Below are positions 44,724 through 53,411 of a stretch of 64,000 bases of DNA, piece by piece. A model generated the notes under the pieces. That model was not told where the DNA came from. It did not search any database and saw nothing but the letters and a program-made list of their open reading frames with translations. Source of the DNA: Dyadobacter sp. (GTDB lineage: Bacteria > Bacteroidota > Bacteroidia > Cytophagales > Spirosomataceae). A program made the position numbers and the translations under genes. The stretch is taken from positions 1,207,013 through 1,271,012 of the forward strand of contig NZ_JAGIAS010000001.1 in assembly GCF_017744695.1 (NCBI RefSeq), read 5' to 3'. The stretch's first letter is position 1. Each line of letters starts with the position of its first letter.

Positions 44724-44749
44724 TTCAATCGATTTTGGAATGGTGGTTA

Positions 44750-47700
44750 TCAGAATGTGAGGGACAGACCCACCTGGTAAGATTTGTTGTTAGGATACAC
44801 GCCCTGGTCTACGCCCTTGTTGATCAGCGACTGACCATTCAAGCTCACTTCGGGATCGAAACCGGTGTATTTCGTCCAGGTTTTCGGATTCTGCGCGGAC
44901 ACATACACGCGCAGGTTTTCGATACGCAGTTTTGAAAGCAGCTCTTTCGGGAAAGTGTAGCCGAATGAGAGGTTTTTCAAACGATAGTAAGTCGCATCCT
45001 CGATAAACCGGTCTGAAATGGTGATCGCAGGATCCTGGTAGGCCGCTTTCACGTCGGTATTGGTGTTGGTAGGCGTCCAGCGGTCGAGCAGTACGGTCGA
45101 GCCGTTTACATAACCTGTCCCCAATTCGAGGTTCGCACGGTTGGCATTGTACAATTTACCGCCGAGCGACGCCTGGAAAAAGATCGTCAGGTCGAAACCT
45201 TTGTAATTGAATGTGTTGGTAATACCGCCGGTCAATGCAGGTTGGTTTTTAATCACCACCCGGTCGCCTGCCTGCGTGATCACGCCGTCGCCATTGATAT
45301 CCTTATATTTCTGGCCGCCGGGGTTCTTGTTTTGCTGCGGGGTCAATGGTGCATCGCCCTCCTGGATAATGCCGTCCGTCTTGTACACGATGAACGAACC
45401 GAGCGGGTAACCTACCTTCGCGATGGAAGGGTTAGAAATCACCGGAATGATCTGGTCCACACCGTCTCCGAGGCTCAGGATTTTGTTGGTGTTTTTAGAA
45501 ACAATGAAAATCGTATTCCATTTGAAAGCACCTTCGAGGTTTCTTGAATTGATATACAATTCAACACCCTGGTTGGAAACCGCACCGATATTCTGGTAAA
45601 CTACGGAAGCCTGTCCGTTGTAGAAATCCGAGAGTCCGGAAGTACCTGGTACCGTGCGGGTCAGCAGCAAGTCGGTCGTTTTTTTGTAATAGTAGTCGGC
45701 GATAATGTTAATGCGGTTTTTGAACAGACCCAAATCCACTCCGAAGTCGGTCTGGAACGTTTTCTCCCAACCGAGGTTCGGATTAGGCACGGTGTTCGGC
45801 GCGAAACCGGAAACGGTCGTATTCGAGAAGTTGTAGCGGAAGTAAGCCAGCTGCGAAAGCGACTGGTACGAAGGAATGTTCTGGTTACCGGTCTGTCCGG
45901 CGCTCAAACGCAGTTTCAACAAGCTGATTTTCTTGAAACGCTGGAAGAATTTCTCCTCATTCACGTTCCACCCGATCGCCGCCGATGGGAAATAGCCCCA
46001 CTTGTTGCCGCTACCGAATTTGGACGAACCGTCCGCACGCAGGGTGAAGGTGAACAGGTAACGCTCGTCGAAAATGTAGTTGACACGGCCAAGGTACGAA
46101 GCCAGCGACCATTTGTTGGCCAATGAACGGGGGGCAACGTTGGTGATACCGGTTGCCAGGTTATTGTATCCAAATGCGTCCGTAGCAAAGCCAGCCGCTT
46201 CGGCAATAGCACCTTTGCTTTCCGACACCTGCGCCGTAAAACCGGCTACCGCATTGATTTTGTTCTTCTCATTGATCTCTTTGTCGTAGCTGATCGTATT
46301 CTCATTCAGCCAGTTGCTCGTAAAAACCGAACCTACGATCGCGTCGCCGCTGAGTGCCTGGCCTTCCGCCGTTGTGCTCGGCAGGTAACGGTTTTGCTTG
46401 TTGCCTACGATATCGGCTCCTACGAGCACTTTGGCTTTCAAACCATCCGCAATCGTATATTCAGCAGAAACATTACCCAGGAAACGGTTGGTAATGGTCT
46501 CGTTCAGCTGATTGTACAATGAATTGATAGGGTTCTGCAATGCAGATTCGAACGGGCTGTTTACTACAAAAGTGCCGTTGTCCTGGTAAATGGGCAGCGA
46601 GGGAGGTGTTTGCAGCAAGTTACCTACAATGGCGGACGGTGCCACATTGGCCTTGGTATTGCTTGCATTCAGGCTGGTGAAAATGCGGAGACGGTCGCTG
46701 TACTGGTGGTCCAGGTTAATGCGGGCCGAGAAGCGGCGGAAGTCGGTATTTTGCAGGATACCATTCTGTTTGAAATAGTTACCCGAAATCGCAAGTTTGG
46801 TTTTATCCGATCCCGAAAGAATGGAGAGGTTGTGGCTCTGAATGGAAGCGCTGCGGAATGCGGCGTCCTGCCAGTCGGTACCGGCCCCGGTAGTATCGAG
46901 CGAATAGCCTGAAATAGTTGGAATAGAAGCAGTTTTTCCGGAATTGGTGGCTGCATCTTTCCGAAGTTGCCACCATTGTGCCGCGTTCAGCAAAGGGATG
47001 GTGCGAAGCACTTTTTGCGAACCATAGTAAGCGTCGTAGTTAACGGACGACTTGTTCTTTGAACCGCTTTTGGTCGTAATGATAACCACTCCGTTCGCCC
47101 CGCGGGAACCATAAATAGCTGTGGCAGAAGCATCTTTCAAAACGTCGATATTCTCGATGTCGGCCGTGTTAATGGAAGAAAGCGGGTTGATTTTCGAACC
47201 GTCGGTCACCCCGGCATCGGTGAGGCCGTAGTCGTTGTTGACGGGAAAACCATCGATCACATACAATGGGTCGCTACCGGCTGTGATGGAGTTGTTCCCG
47301 CGTATCTGCACGCTCACGCCCCCGCCAGGCTGCCCGGATGTCTGCGTCACCACCGCTCCCGCGACGGAACCCTGCAAAAGGCGCTCCACCGATGCTACCG
47401 GCTGGCTTTTGATTTCAATGGGCACAGAGGCGACGGAGCCGGTAATATCCTTCCGTTTCTGCTCACCATAACCTACTACCACCACCTCGTCGAGCAGGTT
47501 AGCGGTTTTCAGAACAACTTCTACGGCTTCGGTAGGCTGTTCATAAATCTCGATTTCCTGCTGCTGGAAACCGGTTATGCTGATTTGCAATGTAAATGGA
47601 AACTCTTTAGCGGGCGGGATACTGAATTTCCCGTCGATGTCCGTCAAAGCATACTTGGCGGAGCCTTTCTCGACTACCGTCGCGCCGGGCAATCCCTGCC

Positions 47701-47809
47701 CCGACTCGTCTTTTACCACACCCGTAATGGCGTCCTGCGCCGCGGCACGGTAAAAACCTGTGAATACCAAGCCCGTCAGCAAGAACAGGCGGAATAGATG
47801 TTTGATCAT
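44750..47809 (-). CDS. SusC/RagA-family TonB-linked outer-membrane channel
   Basis: This TonB-dependent transporter has 1,019 residues and imports oligosaccharides with SusD. The signal peptide ends near AAAQ. The CarboxypepD_reg-like domain (about 27-110, AITGVVKDESGQGLPGATV, key GQGLPGAT) is followed by the TonB-box-like stretch DEVVVVGYGEQKRKDITGSV, the plug with SVERLLQGSVAGAVVTQTSG (key QGSVAGAVV) and VSVQIRGNNSI, and the SusC-type barrel to the C-terminal LSLTF. The frame opens at 47884, but ATG 47809 starts the signal. It is the first gene of the sulfatase locus. No sigma/anti-sigma pair lies upstream, only a 515-base region and a PAS kinase. Confidence 0.95.
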   Translation of the reverse strand: MIKHLFRLFLLTGLVFTGFYRAAAQDAITGVVKDESGQGLPGATVVEKGSAKYALTDIDGKFSIPPAKEFPFTLQISITGFQQQEIEIYEQPTEAVEVVLKTANLLDEVVVVGYGEQKRKDITGSVASVPIEIKSQPVASVERLLQGSVAGAVVTQTSGQPGGGVSVQIRGNNSITAGSDPLYVIDGFPVNNDYGLTDAGVTDGSKINPLSSINTADIENIDVLKDASATAIYGSRGANGVVIITTKSGSKNKSSVNYDAYYGSQKVLRTIPLLNAAQWWQLRKDAATNSGKTASIPTISGYSLDTTGAGTDWQDAAFRSASIQSHNLSILSGSDKTKLAISGNYFKQNGILQNTDFRRFSARINLDHQYSDRLRIFTSLNASNTKANVAPSAIVGNLLQTPPSLPIYQDNGTFVVNSPFESALQNPINSLYNQLNETITNRFLGNVSAEYTIADGLKAKVLVGADIVGNKQNRYLPSTTAEGQALSGDAIVGSVFTSNWLNENTISYDKEINEKNKINAVAGFTAQVSESKGAIAEAAGFATDAFGYNNLATGITNVAPRSLANKWSLASYLGRVNYIFDERYLFTFTLRADGSSKFGSGNKWGYFPSAAIGWNVNEEKFFQRFKKISLLKLRLSAGQTGNQNIPSYQSLSQLAYFRYNFSNTTVSGFAPNTVPNPNLGWEKTFQTDFGVDLGLFKNRINIIADYYYKKTTDLLLTRTVPGTSGLSDFYNGQASVVYQNIGAVSNQGVELYINSRNLEGAFKWNTIFIVSKNTNKILSLGDGVDQIIPVISNPSIAKVGYPLGSFIVYKTDGIIQEGDAPLTPQQNKNPGGQKYKDINGDGVITQAGDRVVIKNQPALTGGITNTFNYKGFDLTIFFQASLGGKLYNANRANLELGTGYVNGSTVLLDRWTPTNTNTDVKAAYQDPAITISDRFIEDATYYRLKNLSFGYTFPKELLSKLRIENLRVYVSAQNPKTWTKYTGFDPEVSLNGQSLINKGVDQGVYPNNKSYQVGLSLTF

Positions 47810-48324
47810 TATTTGTGGTGAAATAAAATGGATACTCGAGGCACAAGAGGGCTTACCTTCATGCATATACGCAGCCACGAGCAAGCTATGCTTGCGCGGT
47901 ACGGATACACGGGAAGTTCCTGATCTGCATACGCCTCATATGCCGATCAGCGGATTATCGAATATTCAGAAAATCGTCAGGGAGTCAACAACAGGAACAG
48001 CACGGGGCTGTGAAACGGGGACAATCAGAAACCACCATCCGCTCGGCGGCCGGCCTTCCAGGCACAGATAGCTCCGAAGATTGGATAAGAAGTACATCTT
48101 TCGCTTTCATAGGTACGATACGAATTTTGGACAAATGTTTTTGCCGGACTGGTGGTTAATCGGGCAAACTCATTTTATATAGTCTATAAATATGATAGAC
48201 AAAGTAAACTTATTGAAAATTAAAACGCAAGGTTTTGAAAGAGAAACTTTAGAGGAAGGGGGATTTGGCATCAGATTATCAGATTTTTACAATTCAAACG
48301 CCGACATATCCAACTTTCATCCAC
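47810..48324. other. 515-base region upstream of susC
   Basis: This is AT-rich from about 48110. No gene is supported: small open frames on both strands have codon patterns of chance frames, and the only ATG frame with a natural look (48192) runs into the neighbouring kinase gene. A short imperfect inverted repeat (AGTCTATAAATATGATAGAC) is near 48180-48199. The susC promoter must lie here but no clear TAnnTTTG box was found. Confidence 0.5.
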
Positions 48325-50361
48325 TTATTCCTGCTGCACAACGTTTGTCGGGATATACACGTGAAAGACAGAACCCACGCCGGGCGTACCTTCGGCGGTG
48401 ATGTAACCGTGGTGGTTCTGGGCTATTTTCTTGCAGATAGCGAGACCGATACCCGTACCCTCGTACTCGTTCCTGCCATGCAATCGCTGGAAAAGGTCGA
48501 ATATCCGGTTCTCATAACGCTGATCAAACCCAATGCCATTGTCGGTAACGCTAATCCGGCAGAAAGTCCCCTGCCCGTCCCTGTCCTCCACGATATCATA
48601 ACCTACCCGCACGACAGGCCGGCGGTCCGGGCTGCTGTATTTGATACCATTGCCGATGAGATTCTGTAAAAGTTGGTGAAACTGGACCGGGATGACCGGC
48701 AAAACCGGTAACCGGCGTACTTCTACTACCGCATCCTTTTCGGTAATCAGTTCTTCCAGGTCGCTTTTAACCTCGTCCATGATGCTGTTGAGGTCGGTTT
48801 CCACGAATTTGAAATTGACACCACTCGTTCCGGAGTAGCTTAGCAGCGCCTCGATCAGCTTTTGCATCCGCACCGACGCCGCGATAATGCGTCCAAAGTA
48901 ATCCCTCGTGCTTTCCGAAAAATGCTGGGACTCCTTTTCCATGATCCTGCTGCTGAATGCGCGGATCTTGCGCAGCGGCTCCTGTAAATCATGAGAAGCC
49001 ACATAGCTGAACGACGCCAGTTCCTCGTTGTTCCGGCGGAGCTCCATATTCTTTTTATGCAGTGCATCGCTGAGCTCGCTGTCCTTGGTCACGTCCTGCA
49101 ATGCGCCGATCATGAGATGGTTCTCCCCTTCCCGGATGAAATTACCGCTCAGCCTGAAATGCCTGACGTCGCCATTTTTGGCAATCACGCGGTAGGTATT
49201 CTGCACGATTACCTTGGTTTCATACGCGCGAATGCCGTCCCGGATTGCCTGATGGCGGTCCTCGGGATGGAGAAATGACAGAAACTGTTCGAAGGAAGGA
49301 ATAAACTCCTGAGGCTGGTAACCAATGAGCCTGTATAAATTATCGGAACATTCGAGCTCGTTCGTCGCCACGTTCCAGGCGTAGCTGCCGATGTTGGCGT
49401 TCTCTTCCGAATGCTTGAAAATCGAATTTTGTATCGCGAGCTGCCGGTTCAGATCTTTGAGTTGCAGGTCTGATTTGAGCTCTTCGGATATATTCCTCGT
49501 GGTTACCGTCAGGCTATCGTTGAGTTTTTCAACCGAGGCCTCGTACCAGACGATATCGCCACCCCGTCTCACGTCGATCTGGTAAGTATCCGGTCGCCCT
49601 GTTTCCAGACATTTCACCAATTTTTCAAATACACCATTCCGGAAAATGCCCGGATACACCTCGCGGCATGTTTTTCCCGCGATGCTTCCATCGTCGGTCG
49701 TACCTTGCGCCCATGTTTCCTCATTGGAGTAAACAATGCGAAAATCCATGATCCTGCCCGCCGGGTTGCGGATGGGCTGGTACGAGGCGATGCTGTTTCC
49801 GGCCGTGTTCAGGATCGATTGCAGAAATTGCTCCGAGTGTTTCAGCTGACGGGTCCGTTCCTCGACCTGCATTTCCATCTGCTCGGAAAACATGATCTGG
49901 TTATGAATATCCATACAGCCACCCACGTACCCGATAAAAGTCCCGGTGGAGGTGTAACGGGGCACGCCTTTGTCGGAAATCCACCGGTATTGGCCGTCAT
50001 GCCGTCGCAGGCGGTAGTCCATACTAAACTCCTTGCGTGCGTCGAAATGTGAAATGTAGATTGCAAGGCATCTTTCCAGATCGTCGGGGTGGACCCCCTC
50101 TGCCCAGCCGTTCCCGAGCTCCTGCTCCATACTGCGGCCTGTAAAATCGAGCCAGCCCTTATTAAAGAAGTAGCAAAGCTTGTCGGGACCGGAAAGCCAG
50201 ATCAGCACCGGGGCCGTATCCGCAATCGCGCGAAAGCGCCCTTCCATTTCCTGTATATATGCGAGTGCATCGCCTCCGCCGGTGTGACCCAGCCGGGCCT
50301 TGTCCAATTCCGCTTCAAGTTCTTCAATGCGTTTTCTCAACGCATCCGTTTCTGCGTTCAT
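48325..50361 (-). CDS. PAS-domain sensor histidine kinase
   Basis: This soluble kinase has 678 residues. It starts with a short coiled coil (RIEELEAELDKARL), followed by PAS/PAC modules at about 30-155, 170-280 and 310-425. The H-box FSYVASHDLQEPLRKI is the same type as in the multi-PAS kinase near 27 kb. The N-box is LIGNGIKYS, G1 VTDNGIGFD and G2 GTGIGLAICKKIAQNHHG (key GTGIGL). No receiver follows. The gene sits 515 bases from susC on the same strand, so regulation of that locus is possible but untested. It is divergent from the hybrid kinase across about 190 bases. Confidence 0.92.
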   Translation of the reverse strand: MNAETDALRKRIEELEAELDKARLGHTGGGDALAYIQEMEGRFRAIADTAPVLIWLSGPDKLCYFFNKGWLDFTGRSMEQELGNGWAEGVHPDDLERCLAIYISHFDARKEFSMDYRLRRHDGQYRWISDKGVPRYTSTGTFIGYVGGCMDIHNQIMFSEQMEMQVEERTRQLKHSEQFLQSILNTAGNSIASYQPIRNPAGRIMDFRIVYSNEETWAQGTTDDGSIAGKTCREVYPGIFRNGVFEKLVKCLETGRPDTYQIDVRRGGDIVWYEASVEKLNDSLTVTTRNISEELKSDLQLKDLNRQLAIQNSIFKHSEENANIGSYAWNVATNELECSDNLYRLIGYQPQEFIPSFEQFLSFLHPEDRHQAIRDGIRAYETKVIVQNTYRVIAKNGDVRHFRLSGNFIREGENHLMIGALQDVTKDSELSDALHKKNMELRRNNEELASFSYVASHDLQEPLRKIRAFSSRIMEKESQHFSESTRDYFGRIIAASVRMQKLIEALLSYSGTSGVNFKFVETDLNSIMDEVKSDLEELITEKDAVVEVRRLPVLPVIPVQFHQLLQNLIGNGIKYSSPDRRPVVRVGYDIVEDRDGQGTFCRISVTDNGIGFDQRYENRIFDLFQRLHGRNEYEGTGIGLAICKKIAQNHHGYITAEGTPGVGSVFHVYIPTNVVQQE

Positions 50362-50551
50362 ATACAGGGTTTCGCCATTTCAATGCCCACCAATTTACAC
50401 GGGCAACGGCAGAATACCAACATATGCAATCTTACCGCTTAAAAAGTTTTCGGCGTAAAGGATTTTGGAAAAGAGTAGGCAAAGTTGTTTTAAGAGTTTT
50501 GAGATTCGGAAATTGTCTTAATTTTATACGAATTAATTCTATACATCCATT

Positions 50552-52909
50552 ATGCAGTCCAAGTTCTCCCCTGAATCGCTCGACATGGTTATTGCCGGTA
50601 TCAATGCAGGGATATGGGACTGGGTTTTTGCAACGGACAAACAGGTCTGGTCGGACCGCTTTTTTGAATTACTCGGCTACCAGCCGGGAGAATTACCTAC
50701 TGGCTATAAGGAGTTTACAGAAATACTCGTCCATCCCGACGACAAACAGATCGTAGCCGACGCGATCCGCGAACAGTTTGAAAACAACGTTCCCTACGAG
50801 GTACACGTACGGCTCAAAACGAAACATAACGGCTACCGCTATTTCGAATGCCGGGGCACAGTACGGTTTGAAAACGGCAAACCCGAAAGAATGGTGGGCT
50901 CGGTGACCGATATTCACGACGACATCATGCAACAGGAGCTGCCGGGTAAGCTCGATGGTGTTTTGCAGGACCTTACCCAGCGAAAGATCGTCGAAGAAAA
51001 GCTGAGCGTCATATTTCAGTATTCTACCGACGCTCATTTACTATTGGATGAAAACGGGATCATGGATTGCAACGAGGCGGCGGTCAAAATGCTGCGCTGC
51101 AAAAACAAAAGCGAACTGCTCTCGATCCACCCAGCCAAATTTTCCCCCGAATTCCAGCCCGATGGCCGGCGCTCCTCCGAAAAATCGGTGGAAATGGACC
51201 GGCTGGCCTATGAAAACGGATACAACCGCTTCGAATGGATCCACCGGCGCATGGACGGCGAAGAATTTCCGGTGGAAGTGACCCTCAATCCGGTGTTGAT
51301 CAGCAACAAGAAGGTACTCCTGGTGGTGTGGCACGACATTACCCACCGGAAACGCGCCGAAGAGCTGATCCGCCGCAACGAAGCCATGCTGGCCGAATCC
51401 CAGCAGCTCACCCATAGCGGAAGCTGGGAGGCCGATCTTATCACCGGCCAGAACTACTGGTCGGATGAAGCATTCCGCATTTTTGGCCTCGAACCGGGCA
51501 GCACCGGTCCCGAAACCGAGCTGTTCTCTAACATGATCCACCCCGACGATATGCCGCTGTACAAGTCGCATATCCGCGATGCGATCAACCACCTGGCGCC
51601 GGCGAGCTTCGACCTCCGCATTATCCTGCCCAACGGCCGGGTGAAATTCATCCACGCCATCGGAAAACCGTTTACGGACGCAACCGGCAGGGTAACGAAG
51701 CTCTACGGCGCAATTATGGATATCGACGAGCAAAAGAAAACGGAACAGGAATTGATCAAAGCCAAGGAGCAGGCCGAAATGGCGGGAATCGCCAAATCGC
51801 AGTTCCTTTCCACAATGAGCCACGAGATACGGACACCTATGAACGCAGTAATCGGGTTCACGCATTTGCTGCTGCAACAGAACCCGAAGCCGGAGCAAAT
51901 GGAGTATCTCAATATCCTGAAATTCTCGGCTGAAAACCTGCTGGTACTGATCAACGACATCCTCGATTTCAGCAAGATAGAGGCCGGAAAGATCGAATTC
52001 GAGGAATTGGATTTCAACGTGCTTTCACTGCTGGAAAACATCCGGTCGGGCATCCTGCAAAAGGCCAACGAAAAAGGTATCATGCTGAAACTGAAAGTCG
52101 GCAGCGATGTCAATATCACCGTGGTTGGCGACCCGACACGGTTGGGACAGATCCTGACCAACCTTGTCAGCAACGCGGTAAAATTCACCGAGAGTGGTAA
52201 AGTGACCATTTCTGCGGCCGTTGCGGAGCGACAAGCCGACCGGGTTACCATCGACTTCCGCGTGGAAGACACCGGCATCGGAATACCGCCCGAAAAACTC
52301 GAAAACATCTTCGAAAGCTTCACCCAGGCTACTTCCGACACCACGCGCAAATACGGCGGCTCGGGCCTGGGCCTGACGATCACCAAACGGCTCCTGGAAT
52401 TGCAAAACAGCCAAATTCACGTCGAAAGCGAATCAGGCAATGGATCGGCATTCTATTTCAGCTTGTTGTTTCCAATCGCAGGAAAACACCTGACGGAGCA
52501 ATCCAACGGCGCGCCGGCCAACCATTTCAATCTGAATGGTATGAGGTTGCTTATCGTGGAGGACAACAATATCAATGTCCTGCTGATGAAGAACTTTATG
52601 CGGCAATGGGACGTGCAATACGACCTCGCCGAAAACGGCTTGGTTGCACTCGAAAAAGTAAAGGCCAACGATTACGACCTTGTGCTCATGGATCTTCAAA
52701 TGCCGGAAATGGACGGTTACGAGGCCACCCGCCACATCCGCCAGTTACCCGACGAGAAGTACCAGCGCCTGCCCATCATCGCATTGACCGCCTCGGCCAT
52801 GATGGATATTAAGGATATTGCTTTCACAGTGGGGATGAATGACTACATCAGCAAGCCGTTCTCGCCGGCGGAGCTGTATGCAAAGATTGCCGCTTACCGG
52901 AAAAAGTAG
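50552..52909 (+). CDS. Hybrid PAS sensor histidine kinase with receiver domain
   Basis: This hybrid kinase has 785 residues. PAS/PAC modules lie at about 12-130, 145-270 and 275-395. The HisKA H-box is STMSHEIRTPMNAVIGF, and the ATPase domain has N-box NLVSNAVKF, G1 VEDTGIGIP and G2 GSGLGLTITKRLLEL. A C-terminal receiver starts at about 665 (RLLIVEDNNINVLLMKNF, key VEDNNIN), with phospho-acceptor D in VLMDLQMPEMDGYEATR and the lysine in YISKPFS. It can autophosphorylate and pass the phosphate to its own receiver, so a separate phosphotransfer protein is expected elsewhere. It is divergent from the 678-residue PAS kinase; shared inputs are possible. Confidence 0.94.
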   Translation: MQSKFSPESLDMVIAGINAGIWDWVFATDKQVWSDRFFELLGYQPGELPTGYKEFTEILVHPDDKQIVADAIREQFENNVPYEVHVRLKTKHNGYRYFECRGTVRFENGKPERMVGSVTDIHDDIMQQELPGKLDGVLQDLTQRKIVEEKLSVIFQYSTDAHLLLDENGIMDCNEAAVKMLRCKNKSELLSIHPAKFSPEFQPDGRRSSEKSVEMDRLAYENGYNRFEWIHRRMDGEEFPVEVTLNPVLISNKKVLLVVWHDITHRKRAEELIRRNEAMLAESQQLTHSGSWEADLITGQNYWSDEAFRIFGLEPGSTGPETELFSNMIHPDDMPLYKSHIRDAINHLAPASFDLRIILPNGRVKFIHAIGKPFTDATGRVTKLYGAIMDIDEQKKTEQELIKAKEQAEMAGIAKSQFLSTMSHEIRTPMNAVIGFTHLLLQQNPKPEQMEYLNILKFSAENLLVLINDILDFSKIEAGKIEFEELDFNVLSLLENIRSGILQKANEKGIMLKLKVGSDVNITVVGDPTRLGQILTNLVSNAVKFTESGKVTISAAVAERQADRVTIDFRVEDTGIGIPPEKLENIFESFTQATSDTTRKYGGSGLGLTITKRLLELQNSQIHVESESGNGSAFYFSLLFPIAGKHLTEQSNGAPANHFNLNGMRLLIVEDNNINVLLMKNFMRQWDVQYDLAENGLVALEKVKANDYDLVLMDLQMPEMDGYEATRHIRQLPDEKYQRLPIIALTASAMMDIKDIAFTVGMNDYISKPFSPAELYAKIAAYRKK

Positions 52910-53133
52910 GATGCCCTTCTCAGCGAATCAGGCCCCTTGATAGTCTTCTTCAAACGGTTACCGGTCTGATTTGTTACCGTCCTTCGGTAATAGGAAGGCC
53001 GGAAACGCTGATCCTGAGGAAAATTTTTCTTCGCATTTTCTTCTCCGAACAACCAGGAATCACAGAATCGTAAAATCAGACAAATAAGCAGGAGTACAAA
53101 AGCCCAGACGGGTGATTTCACGCGCTGTGTCAT
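52894..53133 (-). CDS. Possible small single-span membrane protein
   Basis: This weakly supported 79-residue protein starts at ATG 53133. It has a hydrophobic helix at about 8-23 (VWAFVLLLICLILRF), then a very basic tail ending in RASYFFR. It overlaps the end of the convergent hybrid kinase by 16 bases. There is no known family and no clear ribosome site. The case for it is the clean N-in, C-out membrane layout and lack of an alternative in this gap. Confidence 0.4.
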   Translation of the reverse strand: MTQRVKSPVWAFVLLLICLILRFCDSWLFGEENAKKNFPQDQRFRPSYYRRTVTNQTGNRLKKTIKGPDSLRRASYFFR

Positions 53134-53411
53134 AAGGGTGGGTTTAAAATTTTGGCCGGACGTATATGTCCTTTCGCCAAATTTTCGACATCCCCGGCAA
53201 CACACTGAAATCTATTTACCACCCGGCCGAAGGCGATGAGCAATCGACTTTTCTTGCATGTTCTGCTAAGCATTAATTCCTTTACATAAACCGGATTTTC
53301 ACCGCAGGCTATTTAATCGGAAGCCGATCATTCATCGCACGCAGCGTTTTGCCGAAAACCCAACGATATTCCCATCGGTATTAAAGGAATCACACAAAAC
53401 ATTTTACACAC

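Noticed and set aside
48192..48401. Possible small gene between susC and the PAS kinase
   Set aside because: It runs into the 3' end of the convergent kinase gene, and its last third is antisense translation of that gene; no ribosome site or family.
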